Origin: Natronobacterium haloterrestre | GTDB lineage: Archaea > Halobacteriota > Halobacteria > Halobacteriales > Natrialbaceae | Assembly (NCBI RefSeq): GCF_900112205.1 | Contig: NZ_FOKW01000004.1 | Coordinates: forward strand, 62,001 to 126,000 | Reading direction: 5' to 3' | DNA length: 64,000 nucleotides | Shown here: positions 18,855 to 26,503 of the stretch, in pieces | Layout: each line of letters opens with the position of its first letter | Position numbering within the stretch: the first letter of the stretch is position 1 | The notes under the pieces: generated by a model | Database searches by the model: none | Told to the model about the DNA's origin: nothing | The model's input: only the letters and a program-made list of their open reading frames with translations | Position numbers and translations under genes: made by a program

Positions 18855-20117
18855 ATGAATCGCCGCGAACTGCTGTCGACGGTCGTTCGGTTCGGAAGCG
18901 CCTGTCTCGGCCTGCCGGGGCTCGCCTCCTCCGGGGACGCCGACCGGACCGTGCCGGGAGTCGACCGATCGCCGCCGGAGTACCCGCGGCTCAACCGAAC
19001 CGGGATCGATGCGACCGTCGTCGAGCGGTCTCCGGAGTCGGTCGCCGTTCGGCTCCGGTCGTCAGACCCCGTGGACGTCGTCCCCGTCGCGTACGAACGC
19101 CGGTGTCAGACCGGGCGGGTCGTCGCCACCACGACGGGACCTCGGCTCCGATCGACCGACGGACTCGAGCGCACCCTCGCCTTCGAGTTCGACGGACGAG
19201 CGGGATCGATCGATGGCCTCCGCGACCGGCCGCTGCTGTACGAGATTCGGGTACGGCCGGCCGGCGAACCTGGCACCGACGATCGATATCTCTGTGAGTC
19301 CGATCCGCTCACGCGGCGCCCCTCGATTCCGTTTTTCCCGGGACTGCGCGATAGCCTGCCGAAGCCGACCGCGCCCGACCGCCTCCCGGGCTTCGCGCGA
19401 TCCGAGCGGGAAGGGACCTACGTCGCGCGGTTTCGGTGGCGCGGAGTCGACGACGCCCCCCAGGAACTCGAGTACGCGATCGGCAAGTCCGCCTACCGCC
19501 GTGGTCGCCGCCGGGGAGGCAGGTACGTCCGGACGTTCCTCGAGTCGCGTTCGAACCCGTACGCCCGCCACCTCGTGGACCGGTTGCGGTCGATTTCGTC
19601 GTCCCGGGAGTCCGTGGGGGAGCACGGGAATAGCGACGAGACCGAGAGGGTGGGTTCCCGAGAGCCGTCGGAACGTCGTCACCTCGAGACCGCCGTCCGG
19701 TTCGTCCAGTCGCTCCCCTACGCCGCGGACGAGACGACGAAAGGCGTCCACGACTACCACCGGACCGTCGAGGAGACGCTCGTCGACGGCCGAGGCGACT
19801 GCAAGGACGGGACCTACCTGCTCGCGGGGCTACTCTCCCAGGCTCCTTTCGAGTACGAGACCGCCCTCGTCTTCATGCCGAACCACGTCGTCCTCGGGGT
19901 TGAGCGGTCGGCACTTCCGGATCCCTACGGTGACTGCGAGACGGTCGGGGAGAGTCCGTACGTCCCGATCGAGACGACCGCCGAACGACCGATCGGTCGC
20001 GTCCGTGATGATCCAATCGTCGCCATCTTCGGGCCAGGGTACGGGTTCGTCGATCCCGGTTCGGCCGGAGCCGTGCTCGAGGAACAGGCTCGGCTGTTCT
20101 CGGCTCACTACGGCTGA
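18855..20117 (+). CDS. Exported transglutaminase-like protein
   Basis: The protein has 420 residues from ATG 18855. A TATA-like ATTATAAATT at about 18781 puts the RNA start near 18808, which excludes an upstream TTG. The N-terminus MNRRELLSTVVRFGSACLG resembles a twin-arginine signal, although the hydrophobic part is short. The C-terminal domain has the transglutaminase-like core DGRGDCKDGTYLLAGLL (Cys316) and MPNHVVLGV (His344), with an acidic third residue probably in YGFVDPG. These folds act as peptidases or in peptide cross-linking; the substrate is unknown. The first 280 residues show no recognised domain. Confidence 0.75.
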   Translation: MNRRELLSTVVRFGSACLGLPGLASSGDADRTVPGVDRSPPEYPRLNRTGIDATVVERSPESVAVRLRSSDPVDVVPVAYERRCQTGRVVATTTGPRLRSTDGLERTLAFEFDGRAGSIDGLRDRPLLYEIRVRPAGEPGTDDRYLCESDPLTRRPSIPFFPGLRDSLPKPTAPDRLPGFARSEREGTYVARFRWRGVDDAPQELEYAIGKSAYRRGRRRGGRYVRTFLESRSNPYARHLVDRLRSISSSRESVGEHGNSDETERVGSREPSERRHLETAVRFVQSLPYAADETTKGVHDYHRTVEETLVDGRGDCKDGTYLLAGLLSQAPFEYETALVFMPNHVVLGVERSALPDPYGDCETVGESPYVPIETTAERPIGRVRDDPIVAIFGPGYGFVDPGSAGAVLEEQARLFSAHYG

Positions 20118-20232
20118 CGCAGGCGGGTGAAACCGAACCCACTCGAGCCAAGACGGGGCGAGCGTCGCGGTCAGCCCTCAGCGAGCGGGACGCGGCCGTG
20201 ACGTTTTCACCGTCCGCCGCGTATCGCCGTCC

Positions 20233-20721
20233 ATGGCGACCTACGAGCGACGGACGACCGTCCGGGCCCCGCTCGAGGAGGTCTGGGAGTTTCACTCCCG
20301 GATCGACGGCCTCGAGGCGGTAACGGCCGACTGGATGAACCTCCGCGTCGAGGCCCTGCTGGGGCCGGACGGCGAGCCGGACCCGGACGTTCTCGAGGTG
20401 GGGACCGAGATCTCGCTTTCGATGCAACCGTTCGGCGTCGGGCCGCGCCAGCACTGGACCTCGCTCATTACCGAGCGCGAGCGGGGCGACGGCTCCGCGT
20501 ACTTCCGGGACGAGATGGTTCATTCGCCGTTCGCGTTCGAACGCTGGGAGCACACCCACGCGTTCTACGCCGACGGCGATCGGACGGTCCTCCGCGACCG
20601 CGTCGAGTACGAACTTCCGCTGGGTGCGCTGGGAGAAGCCGCGTCCCCGCTGTCGGGCGTCGGTTTCGAGGCGATGTTCCGCGATCGTCACCGCCGGACG
20701 AAGGCCCACCTCGAGTCGTGA
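20233..20721 (+). CDS. SRPBCC-fold ligand-binding protein
   Basis: This 162-residue protein has the START/SRPBCC pattern: beta strand TYERRTTVRAPLEEVWEFHS at the N-terminus with the typical APLEEVW helix cap, a central beta sheet with RQHWTSLITER and FRDEMVHSPFAFERWEHTHA, then DGDRTVLRDRVEYELPLG and a long C-terminal helix FRDRHRRTKAHLES. This is the cyclase/dehydrase-type subfamily often paired with NAD-dependent epimerases, but no such partner is adjacent. The ligand is unknown. It lies 115 bp after the transglutaminase-like gene and 55 bp before nosL, so it may be separately transcribed. Confidence 0.8.
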   Translation: MATYERRTTVRAPLEEVWEFHSRIDGLEAVTADWMNLRVEALLGPDGEPDPDVLEVGTEISLSMQPFGVGPRQHWTSLITERERGDGSAYFRDEMVHSPFAFERWEHTHAFYADGDRTVLRDRVEYELPLGALGEAASPLSGVGFEAMFRDRHRRTKAHLES

Positions 20722-20776
20722 CGGGCAGCGGGCCGTTCGACGGACGGACCACACCCGTTTTGTCCGGACGGGTCGT

Positions 20777-21412
20777 ATGACGGGTATGATCGGGAACACG
20801 AGCGGAGCGGTCGATCGCCGTCGGCTGCTCGGCTTGCTCGCGGCCGGGACGACCGCCGGCGTCGCCGGCTGTCTCGGGGGCGACGGTGGGGGCGAGGATA
20901 GGGACGACTCCGCCGGCGATGACGAAGACGACGACCACGTCTACGACCGGAACGCGTTCTCCCACCCCGGCGAGGAGCCGGTCGAGTTCACCGAGAGCCA
21001 GCGCTGTCCGGTCTGTACCATGACGCCGCTGCAGTATCCCGACTGGCGGTGTCAACTCGCCCACGAGAACGGCGACGGCGTCGCCTTCGACACGCCCGGC
21101 TGTCTGTTCGCGTACTACGCGTTTCTGCCGATCGATTCGCCCGTAGTGGCCGGCTGGGTGACCGAATACGAGCAGCGCGAACTCGTCGACGCGACCGAAG
21201 CCTACTACGTGGTCGTCACCGACGACACCGCCGAGGAAGCCGACGACGACGTGATGAAACTCAACCCGCGGCCGTTCGCCGACCGCGAGGACGCCGTGGC
21301 CTACCTCGCGGAGTGGGAGGCCGAACCGCTGACGGAGGACGACGTGATCCGACTCGAGGACGTCGACCGGGAACACGCGGAGATCTACCGCGGGAACCGG
21401 CTCCCGAACTGA
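20777..21412 (+). CDS. NosL-family copper-binding lipoprotein
   Basis: The protein has 211 residues. The N-terminus shows DRRRLLGLLAAGTTAGVAGC, a twin-arginine signal with lipobox ending at Cys32. An Asp/Glu-rich linker follows. The NosL domain begins near CPVCTM (Cys77, Cys80, Met82), a Cu(I)-binding motif of the family. Further conserved parts are DTPGCLFAYYAF and TEAYYVVV. NosL proteins deliver copper, classically to nitrous oxide reductase, but no nos genes are in this window, so the client here is unclear. A second ATG three codons later is an equally possible start. Confidence 0.85.
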   Translation: MTGMIGNTSGAVDRRRLLGLLAAGTTAGVAGCLGGDGGGEDRDDSAGDDEDDDHVYDRNAFSHPGEEPVEFTESQRCPVCTMTPLQYPDWRCQLAHENGDGVAFDTPGCLFAYYAFLPIDSPVVAGWVTEYEQRELVDATEAYYVVVTDDTAEEADDDVMKLNPRPFADREDAVAYLAEWEAEPLTEDDVIRLEDVDREHAEIYRGNRLPN

Positions 21413-21468
21413 CCGAGGGATAGGTCGGTTCCGGAAAGCGTTTGCCGTCCCGCGGGCGTTCTGCTGAC

Positions 21469-22461
21469 GTGAGCGGAACCAGGGTCGGGATCGGATCGGA
21501 TCTCGAGGCCACACCGTGCGTCGCGCTCGCTTTCGCGGTCTTCGCGGCGAGTACGAGCGCCATCCTCGTCCGCTGGAGCGGCGCCCCGAGTTCGGTGGCC
21601 GCGTTCTACCGAGTCCTGTTCACGACGGCAATGGTCGCACCCGTCGCCGTCCTGCGGTACCGCGGGGAGTTCGCCCGCCTTTCGGTCCCCGACTTCGGGT
21701 TCGCCGTCGTCGCCGGGGTCGCGCTCGCGATCCACTTCGCAGCCTGGTTCGAGAGCCTGAACCACACGAGCGTCGCCGCGAGCGTGACGCTCGTCCAGAC
21801 CCAGCCGATCTTCGTCGCCGTCGGGGCCGCGCTCGTCCTCGGGGAGCGGGTCTCCCGGGAGACCGTCGTCGGCATCGCCGTCGCGATCGTCGGCGCGGCC
21901 GTCATGTCACTGGGTGACGCCGGCGAGGCACCGATCTCCGACGCGACGGTCTACGGCAACGCCCTGGCGCTGCTCGGCGCTATCACCGTCGCCGGCTACG
22001 TGCTCGCGGGCCGGTCGATCCGTCAGCGCGTCTCGCTGTTTCCGTACGTGACCGTCGTCTACACCGCCTGTGCGGCGACGCTGGCGGTCCTCGTCGGCGT
22101 CCAGGGTCACGACTTCGTCGCCTACCCGGCCCGCGAGTGGCTCCTCTTTTTCGGGATGGCCCTCGGACCCGGCGTCTTCGGCCACACCGTCGTCAACTGG
22201 GTGCTGAAACACCTCGAGTCGGTCGTGGTCAGCGTCGCCTGGCTCGGCGAGCCGGTGGGGTCGACGATCCTCGCGCTCGTCCTGCTCGCGGAGGTCCCCG
22301 ACGCGATCACGCTGGTCGGCGGCGCGGTGGTCCTCGCGGGGATCTACGTGACGACGATCGAACGGGAGCGCCGGAAAGGAGTCGATCCCGGCGGCGAAGG
22401 GACGAGTGCGGGCGCTGAAACCGATGCGGAACCGGAGCCTGATCCGGAAACCGATCCCTGA
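21469..22461 (+). CDS. EamA/DMT-family membrane transporter
   Basis: This 330-residue protein starts with GTG at 21469; a TTG nine codons earlier is less likely. Ten hydrophobic helices form two EamA repeats. The first runs from CVALAFAVFAASTSAILVRW through the helix containing ETVVGIAVAIVGAAVMSLG. The second runs from YGNALALLGAITVAGYVLAG through GGAVVLAGIYVTTIE. The repeat signatures EPVGSTILALVLLAEVP and TQPIFVAVGAALVLGERV are typical of drug/metabolite exporters. The C-terminal 25 residues are an acidic soluble tail. The substrate cannot be assigned. It is convergent with the uridine kinase gene, 48 bp apart. Confidence 0.88.
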   Translation: MSGTRVGIGSDLEATPCVALAFAVFAASTSAILVRWSGAPSSVAAFYRVLFTTAMVAPVAVLRYRGEFARLSVPDFGFAVVAGVALAIHFAAWFESLNHTSVAASVTLVQTQPIFVAVGAALVLGERVSRETVVGIAVAIVGAAVMSLGDAGEAPISDATVYGNALALLGAITVAGYVLAGRSIRQRVSLFPYVTVVYTACAATLAVLVGVQGHDFVAYPAREWLLFFGMALGPGVFGHTVVNWVLKHLESVVVSVAWLGEPVGSTILALVLLAEVPDAITLVGGAVVLAGIYVTTIERERRKGVDPGGEGTSAGAETDAEPEPDPETDP

Positions 22462-22509
22462 GACGAACGAGCGGAGAGAAAAGACCGGACTACGGACGAC
22501 CGACTGGGG

Positions 22510-23259
22510 TCAGTTCGTCGACGAACCGTCGATGATCGCGTCGCCCTCGCGGTCCTCGTCCCGCTCGCGGTCGCGGCCGAGGCCACGATCGAGGTCCAGT
22601 TCCAGTTCCGTTTCCCCTTCCAGTTCGCGCTCGCCACCCTCGTCGTCGGTCAGTTCGGCGTCGATCTTCTCGAGCAGCAACTCCAGGGCCGACCGGTTTG
22701 CCCCCTCGGGGATGATGACGTCCGCGTTCTTCTTCGTCGGTTCGACGAACTGCTCGTGCATCGGCTTGACCGTCTCCAGGTACTGGTCCATGACGCCCTC
22801 GAGGTCCCGGCCGCGGTCGACGACGTCGCGCTCGATCCGGCGCAGGATGCGGACGTCGGCGTCGGTCATCACGTAGATCCGCAGGTCGAGCATGTCGAGG
22901 ATCTCCTCGTCGTACAGCGAGAAGATGCCCTCGACGACGATCACGTCCGTCGGCTCGACGGTCACGCGCTCGTCCTTGCGGTTGTGGATCTCGAAGTCGT
23001 ACTGGGGCATCTCGATTGGCTGGCCCATCAACAGCGTGTCCAGTTGCTCGCGGAGCAGTTCCCACTCGAACGCGGAGGGGTGGTCGTAGTTGACCTCGGC
23101 GCGTTCCTCGTACTCGAGGTGGGAGAGGTCTTCGTAGTAGTTATCAAGCGGGATCCGGGTGACGGGTTCGCCGACCTCCTCGGCGAGCGTCCGCGCCACG
23201 GTGGTCTTGCCGGCCCCCGTGCCCCCGGCGATCCCGATGACGAACGACGGGATACTCAT
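22510..23259 (-). CDS. udk: Uridine kinase
   Basis: Uridine kinase phosphorylates uridine and cytidine in pyrimidine salvage. The protein has 249 residues from ATG 23259. It has the P-loop GGTGAGKT (12-19), then RIPLDNYYEDL (the D-x-F/Y-Y motif), NYDHPSAFEWELL, PQYDFEIHNRKDE, VIVVEGIFSLYDEEI and DADVRILRRIERDVVDRGRD, all hallmark Udk segments. The family usually ends near 210 residues. The extra 40 or so are a repetitive Glu/Asp/Arg tail of haloarchaeal type. It is divergent from the riboflavin-pathway reductase, with 136 bp between starts. Confidence 0.93.
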   Translation of the reverse strand: MSIPSFVIGIAGGTGAGKTTVARTLAEEVGEPVTRIPLDNYYEDLSHLEYEERAEVNYDHPSAFEWELLREQLDTLLMGQPIEMPQYDFEIHNRKDERVTVEPTDVIVVEGIFSLYDEEILDMLDLRIYVMTDADVRILRRIERDVVDRGRDLEGVMDQYLETVKPMHEQFVEPTKKNADVIIPEGANRSALELLLEKIDAELTDDEGGERELEGETELELDLDRGLGRDRERDEDREGDAIIDGSSTN

Positions 23260-23395
23260 CACTCGAGCCTGGGTACGGGCCGTAATCAATCCCCTGAAAC
23301 GCGGTCGGTCTCGCGGGTCGGGCGCGCGGGTCGGGCGCGCGGCCGTCGGAGCGCGAACGCGGTGCCTTCTTTATCGTTCGTGCGCAGCCCTCGGT

Positions 23396-24094
23396 ATGCA
23401 CGTCGTCGTCAACGCCGCCGTGAGTGCGGACGGCAAGCTCTCCTCGAGGCGGCGCGAACAGATCGCCATCAGCGGCGAGGCCGACTTCGACCGGGTCGAC
23501 CGGCTCCGGGCCGACAGCGACGCCGTCGTCGTCGGGGTCGGGACCGTTCTCGCCGACGATCCGAGTCTCACGGTCAAGGACGCCGAGCGGCGGGAGCGGC
23601 GACGCGAAGCCGGCAAGCCCGGAAACCCCGCGCGAGTGGTCGTCGACTCGAGGGCTCGCACCCCGCCGGACGCCGAGGTCGTCAACGACGCGGCGACCAC
23701 CTACGTCTGCGTGAGCGAGGCCGCACCGGTCGACCGCCGGCTGGCGCTGTCCGAGCGACCGGCCACGGAACTCGTGACCGCCGGGGAGGAGCGGGTCGAC
23801 CTCCTGCCCGCCTTCGCGGCGTTGCAGGAGGCGGGGCTCGAACGGCTCATGGTCGAGGGCGGCGGCGAACTCATCTTCTCGCTGTTCGAGGCGGGGCTGG
23901 TCGACGAACTCCGGGCCTTCGTCGGGCCGAAAGTGATCGGCGGCCGCGACGCGCCGACGCTGGCCGACGGCGAGGGATTCGTCGAGGAGTTCCCCCGGCT
24001 CGCACTCGAGGACGTCGAACGGATCGACGAGGGCGTCCTGCTGAGCTGGCGGGTGGAGCCGGACACGACGACGAACGACGGGAGCGAACCCTGA
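23396..24094 (+). CDS. arfC: 2,5-diamino-6-ribosylamino-pyrimidinone 5'-phosphate reductase (riboflavin pathway)
   Basis: This enzyme uses NADPH to reduce the ribosyl side chain after GTP cyclohydrolase III in the archaeal route to riboflavin and F420. The 232-residue protein is a stand-alone RibD C-terminal (dihydrofolate-reductase-like) domain. It shows VVVNAAVSADGKLSSRRREQ at the N-terminus, then FDRVDRLRADSDAVVVGVGT, VLADDPSLTVK, PARVVVDSRART, LMVEGGGELIFSLFEAGLVD and PKVIGGRDAPTLADGEG. There is no deaminase domain, matching the archaeal form. The start ATG 23396 begins directly at the first beta strand. The symbol follows the methanogen nomenclature. Confidence 0.88.
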   Translation: MHVVVNAAVSADGKLSSRRREQIAISGEADFDRVDRLRADSDAVVVGVGTVLADDPSLTVKDAERRERRREAGKPGNPARVVVDSRARTPPDAEVVNDAATTYVCVSEAAPVDRRLALSERPATELVTAGEERVDLLPAFAALQEAGLERLMVEGGGELIFSLFEAGLVDELRAFVGPKVIGGRDAPTLADGEGFVEEFPRLALEDVERIDEGVLLSWRVEPDTTTNDGSEP

Positions 24095-24149
24095 CCGCTT
24101 CCCGCGACGTCCCGTCACATCTTTCCTCGCCGGGCCCGTCCACTCGAGC

Positions 24150-24683
24150 ATGGAACGCGCCACGTTCGGCGGCGGCTGTTTCTGGTGTGTCGAAGCGGCC
24201 TTCGAGGAACTCGAGGGCGTCGAATCGGTGACCTCCGGCTACGCCGGCGGCCACGTCGAGGACCCGACCTACGAGGAGGTCTGTTCCGGCAAGACCGGCC
24301 ACGCGGAGGTCGTCCAGCTCGAGTACGACCCCGAGGCCGTCGCCTACGAGGACCTGCTCGAGGTCTTCTTCACGATCCACGACCCCACGACGAAGGACCG
24401 CGAGGGTCCCGACGTCGGCTCGCAGTACCGCTCCGCGATCTACGCTCACGACGAGGACCAACTCGAGACCGCCCGGCGGTTCGCCGAGGAACTCGAGAAC
24501 GAGGGTCTCTACGAGGGGATCGTGACCGAGATCGAGCCGCTCGAGACGTTCTACGAGGCCGAGGAGTACCACCAGAACTACTTCGAGAAGAACCCCAACG
24601 ACGCCTACTGTACGATGCACGCGGCCCCGAAAGTCGAGAAGGTCCGCGAGAAGTTCGACGGGAAGGTTACGGCAAGCGAGTAG
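24150..24683 (+). CDS. msrA: Peptide-methionine (S)-S-oxide reductase
   Basis: MsrA repairs oxidised methionine. The 177-residue protein opens with ATFGGGCFWCVEAAFEEL, where Cys10 is the catalytic residue of the GCFW motif and Cys13 may help in recycling. Further family segments are SGYAGGHVEDPTYEEVCSG, GHAEVVQLEYDP, FFTIHDPTTKDREGPDVGSQ, YRSAIY and EEYHQNYFEKNP. A late Cys in DAYCTMH is a candidate resolving residue. It is 55 bp after the arfC gene and lies next to a redox-type regulator and a flavin disulfide reductase, which suggests a shared oxidative-stress theme. Confidence 0.96.
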   Translation: MERATFGGGCFWCVEAAFEELEGVESVTSGYAGGHVEDPTYEEVCSGKTGHAEVVQLEYDPEAVAYEDLLEVFFTIHDPTTKDREGPDVGSQYRSAIYAHDEDQLETARRFAEELENEGLYEGIVTEIEPLETFYEAEEYHQNYFEKNPNDAYCTMHAAPKVEKVREKFDGKVTASE

Positions 24684-24725
24684 TCGGGCCGTCGCGGCGT
24701 CGGTGCCGATCGGTCGTTCGACGAG

Positions 24726-25100
24726 TTACGCGAGCGACCCGTCCGGGTCGGACGCCTCCGAAAGGTGTTCTTTCCCCCACTCGGTCATCGCTTCGATCAC
24801 CGGTTCGAGCGATTCGCCCAGGTCGGTCAGCGAGTACTCGACCCGGACCGGTTTCTCGTTGACGATCTCGCGGTCGACCAGTCGCTTCTCCTCGAGGTCG
24901 TCGAGCACCTCCGAGAGCACCTTGCTCGAGATGCCGCCGACTTCCTCCTGCAACGCGTTGAATCCGAGCGGGCCGTTCGCGAGCAGTCGCTGGACGATCA
25001 CCGGGTGCCACTTCTTGCCGATCAGCGTCGCGGTGGCGGTGACGGGACACCAGTCCTCTCCCGCACACCAGACCTGAAGGTCGTCAGTCGGTTCAGTCAT
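24726..25100 (-). CDS. HxlR-family transcriptional regulator
   Basis: This 124-residue winged-helix protein has the HxlR layout: an N-terminal segment with two cysteines (VWCAGEDWCPVTATATLIGK, Cys12 and Cys18), then KWHPVIVQRLLANGPLGFNA, LQEEVGGISSKVLSEVLDDL as recognition helix, and the wing LVDREIVNEKPVRVEYSLTD. Cysteine-containing HxlR proteins often respond to oxidants or aldehydes. It is divergent from a CxxC flavoprotein gene and the 164 bp between them hold several palindromes, so autoregulation and control of that gene are likely. It is convergent with msrA. Confidence 0.9.
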   Translation of the reverse strand: MTEPTDDLQVWCAGEDWCPVTATATLIGKKWHPVIVQRLLANGPLGFNALQEEVGGISSKVLSEVLDDLEEKRLVDREIVNEKPVRVEYSLTDLGESLEPVIEAMTEWGKEHLSEASDPDGSLA

Positions 25101-25130
25101 GGGTCACCCAACGGGGCTGACGGATTTAAC

Positions 25131-25249
25131 GTTACCTCACGTAATCCACTTACCGAGCAATAGCTTCCGGCGAACCCGGTTACCGGTTCGTAACCCGGTG
25201 TGGCGCCGGTTGGCTCGAGTTTATCACTTACGAGCCGTAATCCGGTTAC
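25131..25249. promoter_or_regulatory. Operator cluster of GTTAC/GTAAC inverted repeats between HxlR and flavoprotein genes
   Basis: At least three inverted repeats share one half-site. They are GTTAC-5-GTAAT (25131-25145), the perfect GGTTAC-6-GGTAACC-type palindrome with arms GGTTAC and GTAACC (25178-25195), and CTTAC-5-GTAAT (25227-25241), followed by an extra half-site GGTTAC (25244-25249). The last lies just before the flavoprotein start at 25265 and next to a TATA-like GTTTATC at about 25219-25225; the first lies about 30 bp before the HxlR start. The spacing fits a dimeric winged-helix repressor acting on both promoters. Confidence 0.6.
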
Positions 25250-25264
25250 GAGAAGAAACCATCA

Positions 25265-26293
25265 ATGACGACGCCATCCATCCCCGACGAGCGCCGGTAC
25301 GAAGTCGCCGTGGTCGGCGGCGGACCGGCCGGACTGACGACCGCACTGTACGCGACCCGACTCGGCCACGAGACCGCGGTCTTCGACCGTGGCGGCGGTC
25401 GCGCCGCGATGATGCAGGAGACCCACAACGTCATCGGCGTTCCCGAGTCGGTCTCGGGCGCCGAGTTCCTCGAGACGGCCGTCGACCAGCTACGGTCGTA
25501 CGGCGCGGACTACCGCCAGGAGTTCGTGACCGGCGTCGACCGGCGCGACGACGAGTTCGTGCTCGAGACGACGGAGGGGACGGCCGTCGCCGACCGAGTC
25601 GTGCTCGCGACCGGTTTCTCCGACGGTCGCCCGGAGCCGCCGCTACCCCGCACCGGCCGCGGCCTGCACTACTGCCTCCACTGTGACGCCTACATGTTCG
25701 TCGACGAGTCGGTCTACGTGATGGGCCACGGAGACAGCGCCGCCTACGTGGCGATGATCATGCTGAACTTCACCGACGACGTCGATCTGCTGTTGCGGGA
25801 CGACGACCCGACCTGGAGCGACGAGACCGCGACGCTGCTCGAGAACCACCCCGTCGACGTCGTCCGCGAGGAGGTCACCGGCGTCCGGAACGGCGAGGAC
25901 GGCTGGCTCGAGGCGCTCGAGTTCGCGGACGGCTCGGTAAGGGAGTACGCCGGCGGGTTCGCGATGTACGGCTCGGACTACAACGACGGGCTCGCGGCGT
26001 CGCTCGGCGCGGAACTGAACGACGACGGCACGGTTGCGGTGGACGACCACGGCCGCACGTCGGTCGACGGGCTCTACGCCGTCGGCGACCTGACGCCCGG
26101 CCACAATCAGATCCCCGTCGCGATGGGCCAGGGCGCGAAGGCGGGCATCGCGATCCACAAGAACCTCCGGGAGTTCCCGAAGTCGCTCGCGGAACTCGAG
26201 GCGGAAGGCGCGGTCGGTCCAGAGGACGTCCCCGCCATCGCACCTGATCTGCGACAGCGAGCGAACGCGCACGCGTCGGCGGAAGGCGACTGA
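25265..26293 (+). CDS. Thioredoxin-reductase-like FAD/NAD(P) oxidoreductase
   Basis: The protein has 342 residues. It has an FAD-binding VVGGGPAGLTTALYATRLG (17-35), the central redox pair C-L-H-C (Cys137 and Cys140), an NAD(P)-binding GHGDSAAYVA (near 152) and the FAD-closing VGDLTPGHNQIPVAMGQGAK. The order matches low-molecular-weight thioredoxin reductases, although the usual CATC is replaced by CLHC and the protein is longer. The electron acceptor is unknown. The gene is divergent from an HxlR regulator across a palindrome-rich region and is probably under its control. The C-terminal 30 residues are a soluble extension. Confidence 0.9.
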   Translation: MTTPSIPDERRYEVAVVGGGPAGLTTALYATRLGHETAVFDRGGGRAAMMQETHNVIGVPESVSGAEFLETAVDQLRSYGADYRQEFVTGVDRRDDEFVLETTEGTAVADRVVLATGFSDGRPEPPLPRTGRGLHYCLHCDAYMFVDESVYVMGHGDSAAYVAMIMLNFTDDVDLLLRDDDPTWSDETATLLENHPVDVVREEVTGVRNGEDGWLEALEFADGSVREYAGGFAMYGSDYNDGLAASLGAELNDDGTVAVDDHGRTSVDGLYAVGDLTPGHNQIPVAMGQGAKAGIAIHKNLREFPKSLAELEAEGAVGPEDVPAIAPDLRQRANAHASAEGD

Positions 26294-26503
26294 GCAGATC
26301 CGACGGTCGCTTCAGCCAGTACGAAACCAGGTGATACACTCGGTAACGTCGAGTTAGGCCTCCGGGCGGACGGCAGACGTCGCGGAGCCCAGCGGGGGTC
26401 GGTGAGACCACCTACTAAAACGTTGTGTGAATGGGTAGCTATCGCGCAACAACGATTGTCGCCTTTCTTCCTCGGACCTCCTCACCGACCTCCGTGGTAG
26501 CAA

